The position numbers and the translations under genes were made by a program. DNA of 64,000 nucleotides from Bacillus sp. NTK074B (GTDB lineage: Bacteria; Bacillota; Bacilli; Bacillales; Bacillaceae_B): positions 372,001 through 436,000 of the forward strand of contig NZ_JAFKOH010000002.1 in NCBI RefSeq assembly GCF_017303375.1, written 5' to 3'. Within the stretch, counting starts at the first letter, position 1. Each line of letters opens with the position of its first letter. The notes under the pieces were generated by a model that made no database searches, was not told the DNA's origin, and saw nothing but the letters and a program-made list of their open reading frames with translations. Shown here one piece after another: positions 1 through 8,036 of the stretch.

Positions 1-17
1 GTATCTTTATAATCCAT
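1..17 (-). CDS. ileS: Isoleucyl-tRNA synthetase, first codons only (cut by window edge)
   Basis: Only the first codons are present, reading M-D-Y-K-D-T on the minus strand, which is how Bacillus IleS begins. A strong ribosome binding site (AGGAGG) lies about 9 nt upstream of the ATG. The T-box leader with an isoleucine specifier at 118-392 confirms the identity. The enzyme charges tRNA-Ile in the cytoplasm. The rest of the gene lies outside the window. Confidence 0.85.
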
Positions 18-117
18 GAAACTCTTCCTCCTATATCGTTCATCTTTATTGCCATCATTTCTAAATCTTTCGCGTCTTAATCAGAACGGGTGCACTTCCT
101 TATATTTATATTAAAAT

Positions 118-392
118 AAAAAAAGCTTACTCATCCCTGGAAAAAGGGACGAGAAAGCTTTCCCGCGGTACCACCCTCATAAAGACCATATAAGATCTTC
201 ACTCGTTAAGATTCGTAACGTGAATAATTCGCTAATCATTACTCTTCTAACCGAATTTCATGAGAAGGGCTCGAGGGTGATATTCCGCACTCTTTTCCTT
301 ATCGGGCTCACACCGTCCCCGACTCGCTAGAAAGGATTTATTTAATAAGAACGTACTGTCCCTGTCTTAACCTCTGACAATTAAGAATGTGT
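118..392 (-). promoter_or_regulatory. T-box leader of ileS (isoleucine specifier)
   Basis: Reading the minus strand, the 14-15 nt T-box core AGGGTGGTACCGCGG lies at 163-177, followed by an intrinsic terminator. In the specifier loop region near 275-285 the sequence GAATATCACC offers an ATC isoleucine codon followed by ACC, the usual T-box arrangement. Uncharged tRNA-Ile would bind specifier and T-box and stabilise the antiterminator, turning on ileS. Boundaries are approximate: the 5' end is placed at the start site expected from the promoter at 399-428. Confidence 0.93.
122..158 (-). terminator. Regulated terminator of the ileS T-box leader
   Basis: An imperfect stem (AAAGCTTtCTC.TCCCT with AGGGA.GAGtAAGCTTT) is followed on the minus strand by a run of T. 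Its 5' side overlaps the T-box, so terminator and antiterminator are mutually exclusive. Confidence 0.9.
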
Positions 393-398
393 TGTTCA

Positions 399-428
399 AT
401 TATATGAAAATATTGCGCTTTTCGTCAA
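399..428 (-). promoter_or_regulatory. Sigma-A promoter of ileS
   Basis: On the minus strand, TTGACG (423-428) and TATAAT (399-404) are separated by 18 bp, a close match to the housekeeping consensus. The -35 box overlaps the divIVA stop codon, so ileS transcription starts right at the end of divIVA. Confidence 0.75.
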
Positions 429-940
429 GACAATGTCTCTTCTTCTTTTAAGGTTTTTAAATCCGTAGCATCCAGATCGAATTCCATCAATTGATCCCAA
501 TCATTTGTATCAAGAAGATCAAGCTGTGCTTCGATAAGCATTTTGAATCGTGTCCTGAACACTTTTGATTGTTTTTTGAGCTCTTCAATTTCAATGGCTA
601 TCTTCCGTGCCTTGGACAATGATTCGTTCACGATTCGATCAGCATTCTTCTCTGCTTCTTTAATGATCAGCTTTGACTCTTTCATTGCATTTCTCTTGAC
701 TTCTTCCCCTGCTTCTTGAGCAATGACGATTGATTTGTTCAACGTTTCCTCAATGTTGGTAAAATGACCTAAACGTTCATTCAAAGAGTTTAAACGTTCT
801 TCCGTTTCTTTCTTCTCACGGATTAGAATTTCGTAATCTTTAATAATTTGATCTAAAAATTCATTGACCTCATCCTCATCATAACCACGAAAGCCACGAC
901 TAAATTCTTTATTATGTATGTCTAATGGCGTTAAAGGCAT
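425..940 (-). CDS. divIVA: Cell-division and polar-growth protein DivIVA
   Basis: 171 residues. The N-terminus M-P-L-T-P-L-D-I-H-N-K-E-F with the R-G-F-R-G-Y-D loop is the conserved membrane-binding domain of DivIVA; the rest is heptad-rich coiled coil. DivIVA senses curved membrane at poles and septa, recruits the Min system in Bacillus and helps anchor the chromosome during sporulation. An in-frame GTG lies three codons upstream, but the GGAGG site is spaced correctly (8 nt) for the ATG at 938-940, so that start is chosen. It follows ylmH, as in B. subtilis. Confidence 0.97.
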   Translation of the reverse strand: MPLTPLDIHNKEFSRGFRGYDEDEVNEFLDQIIKDYEILIREKKETEERLNSLNERLGHFTNIEETLNKSIVIAQEAGEEVKRNAMKESKLIIKEAEKNADRIVNESLSKARKIAIEIEELKKQSKVFRTRFKMLIEAQLDLLDTNDWDQLMEFDLDATDLKTLKEEETLS

Positions 941-976
941 GGGAGCCACCTCCAGTACTTGGTGAATTACATATTT

Positions 977-997
977 ATTATAACTAAAATTTCGACA
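977..997 (-). promoter_or_regulatory. Candidate divIVA promoter with a Spo0A-box-like site
   Basis: TATAAT lies on the minus strand at 977-982, with no good -35 hexamer 17-18 bp upstream. A perfect 0A-box heptamer, TGTCGAA (minus strand 991-997), falls in the spacer region. A seven-base match can occur by chance, so the link to Spo0A is inference. Confidence 0.35.
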
Positions 998-1029
998 GTA
1001 TGAGGGGGAATTCCTTTATTTTTCAGAAA

Positions 1030-1800
1030 TTATTTCAGTATTCCAACAGAAATTCGCCATTTATCCCGTTTTGTTCTGCCTTCAATGGACAGCAACTTAC
1101 TTCTTCCGTATCCTCTTGCGGATAAAACATCTGAAGCTTCCACATCGAAAGACGGATTTTCAACGGTTTTCCAGTTCACTTTCACATGACCGCTTTTAAT
1201 CAATGTTTGAGCCTTTTGGCGGGAATCATTGTAGATTGCAGCGAGTACGACGTCAAGTCTTAATGAACTGACAGTCGTTGTCTTTTCCTGCCACTCTTCC
1301 TGACTCTTCATTTTTTCATGCAATGGTATATCCTTTAAAGATACCTTGGCTTTTCCAATTTGGGTGAGTTCCATGCGAACGTAGTCTGAGATTTCATCTG
1401 CAAGCAACAAATGAATGGTCTCTTCCCCGGTCACAATATCCCCGAATTTATCCCGCTTTAATCCAAGAGACATAAGGGTCCCTAATACCTGTCTATGTTC
1501 TATTGTAACAAACTTCGATGGATACTGTATTTCAAATGCCCTTATACCAAAATCTTCTTCCTCCGGTTGGAAATAGGAGGGATATATAAATGCTCGTTTC
1601 CGTTCTGAATCTTCCGGAGAGAAGGAAAGCATGATTTCATCGTTATTTCCTACAATCGACTCGACAATATGCTGTTGCCTTGGGTCCAAAAAATCCGTCA
1701 ATTTCGGTGCATATTGTTGTTCCACAGAGTCCTTCCATTCTAAAACAGCATCTACAAACTCTTTTTCATCGGGTCTAAAGTGTTGATAAATGGAAGACAA
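1030..1800 (-). CDS. ylmH: S4-domain RNA-binding protein YlmH
   Basis: 256 residues. The N-terminal two thirds match the YlmH-specific region; a C-terminal S4 RNA-binding domain spans about residues 180-245, with the typical pattern L-R-L-D-V-V-L, S-R-Q-K-A, G-H-V-K-V-N. YlmH-type proteins bind 50S-peptidyl-tRNA complexes in a ribosome rescue pathway. The start is TTG at 1798-1800, preceded by GGAGGT at about 9 nt. A terminator separates it from ylmG, so ylmH and divIVA may have their own transcription. Confidence 0.95.
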   Translation of the reverse strand: MSSIYQHFRPDEKEFVDAVLEWKDSVEQQYAPKLTDFLDPRQQHIVESIVGNNDEIMLSFSPEDSERKRAFIYPSYFQPEEEDFGIRAFEIQYPSKFVTIEHRQVLGTLMSLGLKRDKFGDIVTGEETIHLLLADEISDYVRMELTQIGKAKVSLKDIPLHEKMKSQEEWQEKTTTVSSLRLDVVLAAIYNDSRQKAQTLIKSGHVKVNWKTVENPSFDVEASDVLSARGYGRSKLLSIEGRTKRDKWRISVGILK

Positions 1801-1831
1801 GAGTTCAACACCTCCTTGATTATTACAGAAT

Positions 1832-1868
1832 AAAAGGACTGAAACGGATTGACCGGTTTCAGTCCTTT
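1832..1868 (-). terminator. Terminator after ylmG
   Basis: AAAGGACTGAAAC pairs with GTTTCAGTCCTTT around a short loop, with a T-rich minus-strand tail. It lies 18 bp after the ylmG stop. Confidence 0.8.
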
Positions 1869-1885
1869 ATGGGTCTAAGCTTCCA

Positions 1886-2149
1886 TTAAATAAGCCATCT
1901 AAATAATTGCGTTAAGCCTGATTGCGCCAGGTTTAACACAATGAATGCCACAATTGGTGAAATATCAATCATCCCGATTGATGGAACAATCCGTCTGAAT
2001 GGCTCCAGGTAAGGTTCACAGATTCTTGCAAGGAACTGTCCGATCGACGTCTCTCTTGCATTCGGGAACCAGGACATTAAGATATAGATGATCAAAGCCC
2101 AAGAGTATATTTGAATTAAATTAATTAAAATTTGATAAACCCACAACAT
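1886..2149 (-). CDS. ylmG: YggT-family membrane protein YlmG
   Basis: 87 residues with two hydrophobic segments (about 5-25 and 62-82) and the intervening conserved [11 protein letters not shown] motif of the YggT family. The family is linked to membrane and cell-division organisation in bacteria and plastids; its molecular role is not settled. It follows sepF with 8 bp between them, and its GAGGTGG ribosome binding site overlaps the end of sepF, so the two are probably translated together. Confidence 0.93.
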   Translation of the reverse strand: MLWVYQILINLIQIYSWALIIYILMSWFPNARETSIGQFLARICEPYLEPFRRIVPSIGMIDISPIVAFIVLNLAQSGLTQLFRWLI

Positions 2150-2157
2150 AATTTACA

Positions 2158-2601
2158 TTACCACCTCGAATCTGATAGGTCTTCCTCTTTCAAGAACTCA
2201 GAAATATTGCCGCTTACTTCTACATTGTCTGGTGTGCAGAGAAAAATATTATCCCCTACACGCTGAATGTCTCCTCCGATGGCATACACTGTGCCACTGA
2301 GAAAATCGACGATCCGCTTTGCTTGATCATGTTGTATCCGCTGAAGATTCACAAGTACAGACCTGCGATTCTTCAGGTGGTCTGCTATTTCCTGGGCCTC
2401 AGCATAAACTCTTGGTTCAACAAGAATCATTTTTGAGGATTTTTGTACACTTTGAAGGCTCACAACATTTTGTTTGGAATTAGGCAGCTGCGACTTCATG
2501 GGCTTTTTCTCCTCGTATTCTTCTTCGTACTTTTCTTCTTCATATTCATATTCATCTTCGTCCAGCAAAAAGAATGTCTTGAACTTTGACTTAATACCCA
2601 T
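2158..2601 (-). CDS. sepF: Cell-division protein SepF
   Basis: 147 residues. The N-terminus [11 protein letters not shown] is the amphipathic membrane-binding helix, followed by an acidic linker (about residues 14-35) and the globular SepF domain (about 55-135) that forms rings and binds the FtsZ tail. SepF arranges FtsZ filaments at the septum and overlaps with FtsA in function. An AGGGG ribosome binding site precedes the ATG. It sits between ylmE and ylmG as in B. subtilis. Confidence 0.97.
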   Translation of the reverse strand: MGIKSKFKTFFLLDEDEYEYEEEKYEEEYEEKKPMKSQLPNSKQNVVSLQSVQKSSKMILVEPRVYAEAQEIADHLKNRRSVLVNLQRIQHDQAKRIVDFLSGTVYAIGGDIQRVGDNIFLCTPDNVEVSGNISEFLKEEDLSDSRW

Positions 2602-2617
2602 TTTTATTCATCCCCTC

Positions 2618-3292
2618 TCAGTCATTTCCAACTAATGCAGTTCCAATACGAATAAACGTGGCACCTTCTTCAATTGCAATCATATAATCATTGCTCATCC
2701 CCATAGATAATTCTGTGCAAGGGGCGTGAGGAAGCTTCAATGAGTGTATTTCCTCCTGAATGGTTTTCAGCTGCCTGAAACAAGAGCGCAAAAATGCTTC
2801 ATCATCTGTATGTGGAGCCATCGTCATTAATCCTGCGACTTTAATATTGGAATAGTTTTTCAAACGATCGATAAATCCCTTTACTTCATGGGGTGAAATA
2901 CCATGTTTGGACCCTTCTCCGGACACATTCACTTGAACGAAACAAGAGACAGGCTTTTCAGCCCTTTTAGAAATTTCTTTCGCCAATGACAAACGATCCA
3001 GGGAATGTATGTATGATACTTTATCAATGATGTTTTTGACTTTCCTTGATTGAAGGGAGCCTATGAAATGCCAATGGGGCTTGTCCCGAAGTACTTCCCA
3101 CTTGGAGCTCAGTCCTTCATCCCTGTTTTCACCTAAGTGAAGAATCCCAGCTTCGAGCGCCTCTTCTGCCCGTTCAATCGATACGTACTTCGTGACTGCG
3201 ACAATGGTTATGTCTTCAGGGCTTCTTCCGCTTTGTTTGCAGGCACTTTGAATATTTTCCTTGATTGCCTTAACATTTTCTGATACGTTCAT
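2618..3292 (-). CDS. ylmE: PLP-homeostasis protein YlmE (YggS family)
   Basis: 224 residues. A single-domain fold-type III pyridoxal-phosphate protein; the PLP lysine is in V-A-V-T-K-Y (about residue 37), and the phosphate-binding S-M-G-M-S-N-D is near residue 200. The family controls intracellular free PLP and has no known catalytic reaction. An earlier in-frame start lies inside ylmD; the ATG at 3290-3292 is chosen because the AAGGAG site, inside the last codons of ylmD, is spaced 7 nt from it. ylmD and ylmE are effectively coupled. Confidence 0.95.
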   Translation of the reverse strand: MNVSENVKAIKENIQSACKQSGRSPEDITIVAVTKYVSIERAEEALEAGILHLGENRDEGLSSKWEVLRDKPHWHFIGSLQSRKVKNIIDKVSYIHSLDRLSLAKEISKRAEKPVSCFVQVNVSGEGSKHGISPHEVKGFIDRLKNYSNIKVAGLMTMAPHTDDEAFLRSCFRQLKTIQEEIHSLKLPHAPCTELSMGMSNDYMIAIEEGATFIRIGTALVGND

Positions 3293-3293
3293 T

Positions 3294-4115
3294 TCATTTC
3301 TCCTTCCAGCCAATAAAACTCATTATTCTTCCCGTTTTGCCACCATCTCTACGATAAGAGAAAAATTCTTCGTGACAGGACGAACAAAAACTGGAAGTAC
3401 GGATTTGATCAGGATTTAGCCCGCCCTGAATCAAGAGCTTTCGGTTAAGCTCTTTAAGGTCGAGATTATACTGTCCCTCTTCCTTTAAATTATAGGGTAA
3501 GTTGTTTTCATCTTCTAGTGTTTTTTTCACTTTATCGATAACATAATCGTCCACTACGTAGCAATCACGGCATATTGAGGGTCCGATCACCACTTCTAAT
3601 GAAGAGATGGAGCTCCCTTTCCCGATGAATGATTCAACCATTTTCGGGCCTATACGAAGAACCGTCCCCTTCCATCCTGCATGAGCCAAACCGATCATTC
3701 CTGTTGCCCTGTCCAGGAAATAAAGGGGGACACAGTCTGCATAACACATGGTTAACAGAATATTCCTTTCGCGAGTCATGAAACCATCGGTGTCCTTGAT
3801 GCTGCTCTTGTAGTCTTCTGCGCCTTTCCCGGCGTCCTTTGAACAGGGAGTATATATGGTACTCCCGTGTGTTTGTTCCGCCGCTACCCATGTAAAGAGT
3901 GGCATATTCAATCCTGTTGCAAGCAGGTGGCGATTGTGGATGACAGAAGTTTCCTCGTCTCCTACATGAAGCCCCATATTGAATGTATCGAATGGTCCTG
4001 AACTACTCCCGCCCCGTCTTGTAGTGATACCTGCGATTAATTGGGGGGTTCCTTCTGTCCATTCACCAATGGAGTAATAAGAGTCTGTTTCAAATACAAA
4101 AGGCTCTTTCAACAC
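3294..4115 (-). CDS. ylmD: YfiH/laccase-domain multicopper-type purine nucleosidase family protein YlmD
   Basis: 273 residues of the YfiH (DUF152) family. The family metal-site residues are visible: H-G-S (about 100), C-Y-A-D-C-V-P (about 140), and A-H-A-G-W-K-G (about 160). Members have been described as polyphenol oxidases and as purine nucleoside phosphorylase or adenosine deaminase enzymes; which activity applies here cannot be read from sequence. The start is GTG at 4113-4115, with AAGGAG 7 nt upstream. Confidence 0.92.
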   Translation of the reverse strand: MLKEPFVFETDSYYSIGEWTEGTPQLIAGITTRRGGSSSGPFDTFNMGLHVGDEETSVIHNRHLLATGLNMPLFTWVAAEQTHGSTIYTPCSKDAGKGAEDYKSSIKDTDGFMTRERNILLTMCYADCVPLYFLDRATGMIGLAHAGWKGTVLRIGPKMVESFIGKGSSISSLEVVIGPSICRDCYVVDDYVIDKVKKTLEDENNLPYNLKEEGQYNLDLKELNRKLLIQGGLNPDQIRTSSFCSSCHEEFFSYRRDGGKTGRIMSFIGWKEK

Positions 4116-4166
4116 GTTGAATCTCCTTCTTTTTTAATTAAGTGTACCATAGACTTTGAAGATTCG

Positions 4167-4454
4167 TCATGTTTCGGGGGATTGTTTCGGTTCCTGCAGC
4201 TGTCCCTGAATATAGTGGCTGTCTTTATATCTGACCAGGATGACATCTTCTCCTATTTTCACAATACTGCTCCAGGGGATCACAATATCTTCTTCCTTGC
4301 CAAAAAACCCTAATATTTTCCCACCGCTGCCGATTACGATTGCCTCAATCCTTCCTGTATCAAGGTTGATTTCAATATCTCCTATATTCCCTAACTTCCT
4401 CCCGTCTGAAATACTCACCACATCTTTTACCTGAAACTCAGATATACGTACCAT
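4167..4454 (-). CDS. ylmC: PRC-barrel protein YlmC/YmxH
   Basis: 95 residues, one PRC-barrel domain (D-V-V-S-I-S-D-G-R-K-L-G-N-I near residue 10, I-P-W-S-S-I-V-K-I-G near 65). The family has a small beta-barrel often linked to RNA or protein binding. In Bacillus it is the first gene of the ylm group and lies just downstream of sigG, as here. Its own function is not established. Confidence 0.9.
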   Translation of the reverse strand: MVRISEFQVKDVVSISDGRKLGNIGDIEINLDTGRIEAIVIGSGGKILGFFGKEEDIVIPWSSIVKIGEDVILVRYKDSHYIQGQLQEPKQSPET

Positions 4455-4542
4455 CTTTTTTCACCCTCTTTTCAAGTTGTTCCTTATGGGTTGATAATGG
4501 ACAAAAGGCATAAAGACACCTTTCCACCTATTTTAATTAGAT

Positions 4543-4548
4543 ATTATA
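4543..4548 (-). promoter_or_regulatory. Possible -10 box for the ylmC operon
   Basis: A perfect TATAAT on the minus strand lies about 90 nt upstream of ylmC, directly after the sigG terminator, where a new promoter is needed. No convincing -35 box is seen. The octamer CATACACT, which matches the sigma-E -10 consensus, overlaps just upstream, but no sigma-E -35 box is present. Confidence 0.35.
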
Positions 4549-4564
4549 AGTGTATGCTACAAAA

Positions 4565-4602
4565 AGAAAGGCAGACCTTCCCGAAGGAGATCTGCCTTTC
4601 TT
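4565..4602. terminator. Terminator after sigG and the repeat array
   Basis: AGAAAGGCAGA(C)CTTC pairs with GGAGATCTGCCTTTCT around a CCGA loop, with T runs on both sides, so it can act in both directions. It is the first strong terminator downstream of sigG, which means the repeat array would be in the sigG 3' untranslated region. Confidence 0.85.
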
Positions 4603-4610
4603 TTCTTTTT

Positions 4611-5100
4611 CCAGCTGCGGCGGCTAGCCCCTCGAGGTCACAACCGAAAAATCCCATAAGGCAAACAGAGCCTTTTGGGGATTTCCCAGTTGTGCTTGTC
4701 GGGGCTGAACGAGCCGCCTCCGCTTTTCTTTTTCCAGCTGCGGCGGCTAGCCCCTCGAGGTCACAACCGAAAAATCCCCATAAGGCAAAGAGCGCCTTTT
4801 GGGGATTTCCCAGTTGTGCTTGTCGGGGCTGAACGAGCGACCTCCGCTTTTCTTTTTCCAGCTGCGGCGGCTAGCCCCTCGAGGTCACAATGAAAAATCC
4901 CCATAAGGCAAAGAGCGCCTTTTGGGGATTTCCCAGTTGTGCTTGTCGGGGCTGAACGAGCCGCCTCCGCTTTTCTTTGTCCAGCTGCAGGGCTTAGAGG
5001 CTCGAGGTCATAAGTCAAACCACCCAAAAAGGCAAAGTGCGCCTTTCCGGGTGGTTCGCCTTATGCTTGTCGCCTCTGGGCAAAGCCCTTCCGCTTTTCT
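4611..5100. repeat. Tandem array of four ~122-bp palindromic units
   Basis: Units at 4611-4732, 4733-4857, 4858-4980 and 4981-5100 each begin with CCAGCTGC and carry CTCGAGGTCA and GCTTGTCG. Within each unit the two halves are inverted repeats nested four deep: outer arms (GGCGGCT/AGCCGCC in units 1-3, GGGCTT/AAGCCC in unit 4), CACAA/TTGTG or CATAAG/CTTATG, AAATCCCC/GGGGATTT or AACCACCC/GGGTGGTT, and AAGGC/GCCTT in the centre. Units 1-3 are almost identical; unit 4 is diverged but still fully paired. Related units lie at 52744-53042. No protein-coding gene is supported here; open frames crossing the array are side effects of the repeat. Confidence 0.9.
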
Positions 5101-5104
5101 TATT

Positions 5105-5881
5105 TCATTGAATATTTTTGTTCATTTGTTTGATTGCTGCTTTTTCGAGTCTTGATACTTGGGCTTGGGAAATGCCGATTTCGTCTGCGACTTCCATTTG
5201 GGTTTTTCCTTGGAAGAAACGTTTGCTGATGATGAGTTTTTCACGATCATTTAATCGTCTCATCCCTTCTTGAAGGGCAATTTCTTCAATCCAGTGAAAA
5301 TCCCGGTTCTTTTCATCGCTTAGTTGATCCATGACAAAGATGGGGTCTCCACCATCATTGTAGATCGGTTCGAACAATGAAACAGGATCTTGAATGGCAT
5401 CGAGGGCAAAGACGATTTCCTCGTGTGATACATCCAACACTTTTGCAATTTCTTCTGCAGTCGGTTCCCTGGATGTTTCCCCCATTAATTTTTCTCTTAC
5501 TTGTAAAGCCTTGTACGCAATATCTCGTAGTGAGCGGGACACTCTTATTGGGTTATTGTCCCTCAAATAGCGACGGATTTCTCCAATAATCATTGGAACC
5601 GCGTATGTAGAGAATCGGACGTTTTGACCTAAATCAAAATTATCGATGGATTTCATCAATCCAATACACCCTACTTGAAATAAATCATCAACATATTCTC
5701 CACGGTTATTAAAGCGTTGAATTACACTTAAGACGAGGCGCAGATTACCATTGACCAGTTTTTCACGTGCGGTGATGTCACCCGCTTGCATTTCTTTAAA
5801 AAGTATTCTCATTTCATCATTTTTGAGAACTGGCAATTTGGATGTGTCCACACCACAAATTTCGACTTTATTACGTGTCAT
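5105..5881 (-). CDS. sigG: RNA polymerase sigma factor SigG (late forespore)
   Basis: 258 residues, sigma-70 family group 3. Region 2 (about 60-130, with D-L-F-Q-V-G-C-I-G and F-S-T-Y-A-V-P-M-I-I-G-E-I-R-R) and region 4 (about 205-255, ending in a helix-turn-helix I-G-I-S-Q-A-Q-V-S-R-L-E) are clear. The N-terminal M-T-R-N-K-V-E-I-C-G-V-D-T-S-K-L is the SigG signature. SigG transcribes late forespore genes such as sspA-type and germination genes. A longer frame exists upstream, but GGAGGGG just before the ATG at 5879-5881 fixes the start. A sigma-F promoter lies just upstream. Confidence 0.98.
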   Translation of the reverse strand: MTRNKVEICGVDTSKLPVLKNDEMRILFKEMQAGDITAREKLVNGNLRLVLSVIQRFNNRGEYVDDLFQVGCIGLMKSIDNFDLGQNVRFSTYAVPMIIGEIRRYLRDNNPIRVSRSLRDIAYKALQVREKLMGETSREPTAEEIAKVLDVSHEEIVFALDAIQDPVSLFEPIYNDGGDPIFVMDQLSDEKNRDFHWIEEIALQEGMRRLNDREKLIISKRFFQGKTQMEVADEIGISQAQVSRLEKAAIKQMNKNIQ

Positions 5882-5917
5882 TCTTTCCCCTCCTTGTAGG
5901 AGCTGCTGTACAAAATT

Positions 5918-5946
5918 CAGTATTTCCTTGAAGAGGAAAAATATGC
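5918..5946 (-). promoter_or_regulatory. Candidate sigma-F promoter of sigG
   Basis: On the minus strand, GCATA (5942-5946) and GGAAATACTG (5918-5927) are 14 bp apart. These match the sigma-F/sigma-G style consensus GYATA and GGNNANANTR at every fixed position. In B. subtilis sigG is first transcribed in the forespore by sigma-F, so the position fits established biology. Confidence 0.75.
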
Positions 5947-6041
5947 ATTTCAATCTGACAAGGGTTGGTCAACAATTCCTTAAACCCTTGCGCCATCTGG
6001 TTAAATGAATATGTTTTTTTAAAAAACAATGAAAAAAATAA

Positions 6042-6075
6042 AAAGCTGACCTTTTCCATGGAAAAGGTCAGCTTT
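6042..6075. terminator. Terminator between sigE and sigG
   Basis: A perfect inverted repeat, AAAGCTGACCTTTTCC/GGAAAAGGTCAGCTTT, with a T-rich minus-strand tail directly after the sigE stop. It limits readthrough from mother-cell spoIIG transcription into sigG. Confidence 0.93.
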
Positions 6076-6081
6076 AAAGCA

Positions 6082-6801
6082 TTAAACCATTTTATTGAAT
6101 TCCTTCTTTAAGCGCTTAATGATTCTTTTTTCTAAGCGGGATATATAGGATTGCGATATACCAAGCATATCTGCAACGTCTTTCTGGGTTTTTTCTTCTT
6201 CCCCCATCAAGCCGAAACGAAGCTCCATGATTTGTTTTTCCCGTTCTGATAGCTGATGAAGGGCATTGAAAAGCAACTTTTTATCAACGGTAGCTTCAAG
6301 GTCTTTCGTGATGATATCCTCTTCCGTACCAAGTACATCTGATAAAAGTAATTCATTTCCATCCCAGTCGATATTAAGGGGTTCATCAAATGAAACTTCT
6401 GACCTTATCTTATTATTCCTCCTTAAGTACATCAGAATCTCATTCTCGATACATCGTGAAGCATAGGTCGCCAACTTGATTTTTTTCTCTGGATTGAAGG
6501 TGTTCACTGCCTTTATGAGTCCGATCGTACCGATACTGATCAGGTCTTCAATATTTATCCCGGTATTTTCAAATTTCCGTGCTATATATACAACTAATCT
6601 CAAGTTTCGTTCAATCAATAATGATCTTGCTGCCTTATCTCCATTGGGCAATTTATTGAGTAGTACCTCTTCCTCTTCTTTCGACAATGGAGGAGGAAGA
6701 GCTTCGCTACCACCTATGTAGTAAATTTCATCTGTCTTCAGTCCAAGTTTGATTAATAGTTTGTACCAGTAGTATAAAAATTTGAATTTGAATTTTTTCA
6801 T
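6082..6801 (-). CDS. sigE: RNA polymerase sigma factor SigE precursor (pro-sigma-E, early mother cell)
   Basis: 239 residues, the usual length. The N-terminal 27-30 residues ([16 protein letters not shown]) form the amphipathic pro-sequence that tethers the precursor to membrane and is cut off by SpoIIGA. Sigma regions 2 and 4 follow ([11 protein letters not shown] and a final helix-turn-helix). GGGGGAG 5 nt before the ATG at 6799-6801 fixes the start. It lies 53 bp downstream of spoIIGA, as in the spoIIG operon of B. subtilis. Confidence 0.98.
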   Translation of the reverse strand: MKKFKFKFLYYWYKLLIKLGLKTDEIYYIGGSEALPPPLSKEEEEVLLNKLPNGDKAARSLLIERNLRLVVYIARKFENTGINIEDLISIGTIGLIKAVNTFNPEKKIKLATYASRCIENEILMYLRRNNKIRSEVSFDEPLNIDWDGNELLLSDVLGTEEDIITKDLEATVDKKLLFNALHQLSEREKQIMELRFGLMGEEEKTQKDVADMLGISQSYISRLEKRIIKRLKKEFNKMV

Positions 6802-6854
6802 TGTTGCTCCCCCTTCTATTTCTTTAAAATGTGAGTATAGTAGTAGTAATTGAA

Positions 6855-7781
6855 TCAAGAAACATTGAGTACCGGTTTACGCATAGCCATTTTTGGATGG
6901 AGGATTGCTTGGAAATTCCCATCTGCTGAAAGAGGTTCTTCCCTAAAGGCAATTAATCCATTGGGAATGATCCATTCTGATTCATGATCTTTCAATACTA
7001 ATGAATCAGGCTTTATGGCAGCAAGAAGCTGACTTTTCCTTCCTACCGATTGTGCCGGTATTATACGCATCCTGTCAGACCAGCGGGTTCCGATTTCTTT
7101 CTCTCCTGAAAAAATTTCTTCGACTTCATGGCAAAGTGCTCTCATTTCATGAGGGATCTCACCCTCGATTTCTGCAATGGATAAAATCATGACCGGATTT
7201 TTGGAGATTGGGTCCTGAAGCTGATTTCCACTGTCTACAAGACCTGTAACGGTACATTGGAAATTATCAATTTTTATGTTCACTTCCAGGAGCTGATCGT
7301 ATTGAAGCTTTACGTGCTCAATGCTATCCACCCTCGCTTTTGAAAAATACCAGGCAAGAGGCAGTGCGAGCATTACAAATACCCAGCTTATCGGGTCACC
7401 GAATCCACGTATACTTGCCAGCAGCATGGATGATTCCCTGCTTGGATCAAAACTAATAAAATAATGAGTCCCTATTAAAATTCCACCCGTGAAGAAGGTG
7501 ACAAAATAGAACATAAGAAGATTTGATAAGTAAAAGCGCAATCTCCTATAACCAAAAGCTGAAAACACCATGACAACTGAAAATAATAATTTTACAAAAG
7601 GGCTCCCAGTGAAATGAGCATAGGGTGAAAAAGCCAGGAGAATAATGATAGAGCCTATCAAACTGCCGATTCCGATTCTCCAGAGGGCATATTGTCTCTT
7701 TAAGATGATCCCTGTTAACCATAGTAAGAAAAAGTCTACTAACAGATTCAACAACCAGATGACATCCAAATATAAAGTCAA
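6855..7781 (-). CDS. spoIIGA: Sporulation sigma-E processing peptidase SpoIIGA
   Basis: 308 residues. The N-terminal half has five predicted membrane segments (up to about residue 160). The C-terminal half contains a retroviral-type aspartic protease motif, G-L-V-D-S-G-N (about residues 184-190), with the catalytic Asp. It cleaves pro-sigma-E at the asymmetric septum after the SpoIIR signal from the forespore. Start TTG at 7779-7781 with GGAGGG 5 nt upstream; the following residues [11 protein letters not shown] match the family N-terminus. Followed by sigE. Confidence 0.96.
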   Translation of the reverse strand: MTLYLDVIWLLNLLVDFFLLWLTGIILKRQYALWRIGIGSLIGSIIILLAFSPYAHFTGSPFVKLLFSVVMVFSAFGYRRLRFYLSNLLMFYFVTFFTGGILIGTHYFISFDPSRESSMLLASIRGFGDPISWVFVMLALPLAWYFSKARVDSIEHVKLQYDQLLEVNIKIDNFQCTVTGLVDSGNQLQDPISKNPVMILSIAEIEGEIPHEMRALCHEVEEIFSGEKEIGTRWSDRMRIIPAQSVGRKSQLLAAIKPDSLVLKDHESEWIIPNGLIAFREEPLSADGNFQAILHPKMAMRKPVLNVS

Positions 7782-7986
7782 TCTCTACCCTCCTTTTTAC
7801 ATTTCACCTAGCAGCTTTTTAGTCACCAGAGGAATGACTTATCAGAAGTATATCGTACATACCTAATAAAAGTTGTCATTTTTTGTATGCTTTCAAGGAA
7901 AACTTTTCAGAGATATAAACGAAAAATGTCATTAAATATAGAGGGATTATGGCTATGTTTTAGAGGAGTATAATGATAAAGACAGC
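7782..7986 (-). other. Intergenic region upstream of spoIIGA
   Basis: About 205 bp, AT-rich, must hold the spoIIG promoter, which in B. subtilis is Spo0A-activated with an unusually long spacer. Only degenerate 0A-like heptamers (TGTCATT on the plus strand near 7874 and 7927) are visible, and no confident promoter can be drawn. B. subtilis has bpr between ftsZ and spoIIGA; nothing is present here. Confidence 0.4.
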
Positions 7987-8020
7987 AAAAACCCCCAAGA
8001 TAAAATACCTTGGGGGATTT
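7987..8020 (-). terminator. Terminator after ftsZ
   Basis: CCCCCAAG pairs with CTTGGGGG across a short AT-rich loop, and the minus strand continues in TTTTT. It lies 17 bp after the ftsZ stop and closes the division operon. Confidence 0.93.
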
Positions 8021-8036
8021 TGCTTATCATCGGTTA

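Noticed and set aside
4611..5100. CRISPR array
   Set aside because: Units are directly adjacent without unique spacers, are palindromic throughout and are about 122 bp long.
4491..5155. Several overlapping open frames of 70-110 codons on both strands
   Set aside because: They run through the palindromic array and repeat the same peptide per unit; no ribosome binding sites; the frames follow from the repeat sequence.
7861..7985. Spo0A boxes for the spoIIGA promoter
   Set aside because: Only TGTCATT-type heptamers with two mismatches were found; no convincing tandem 0A boxes.
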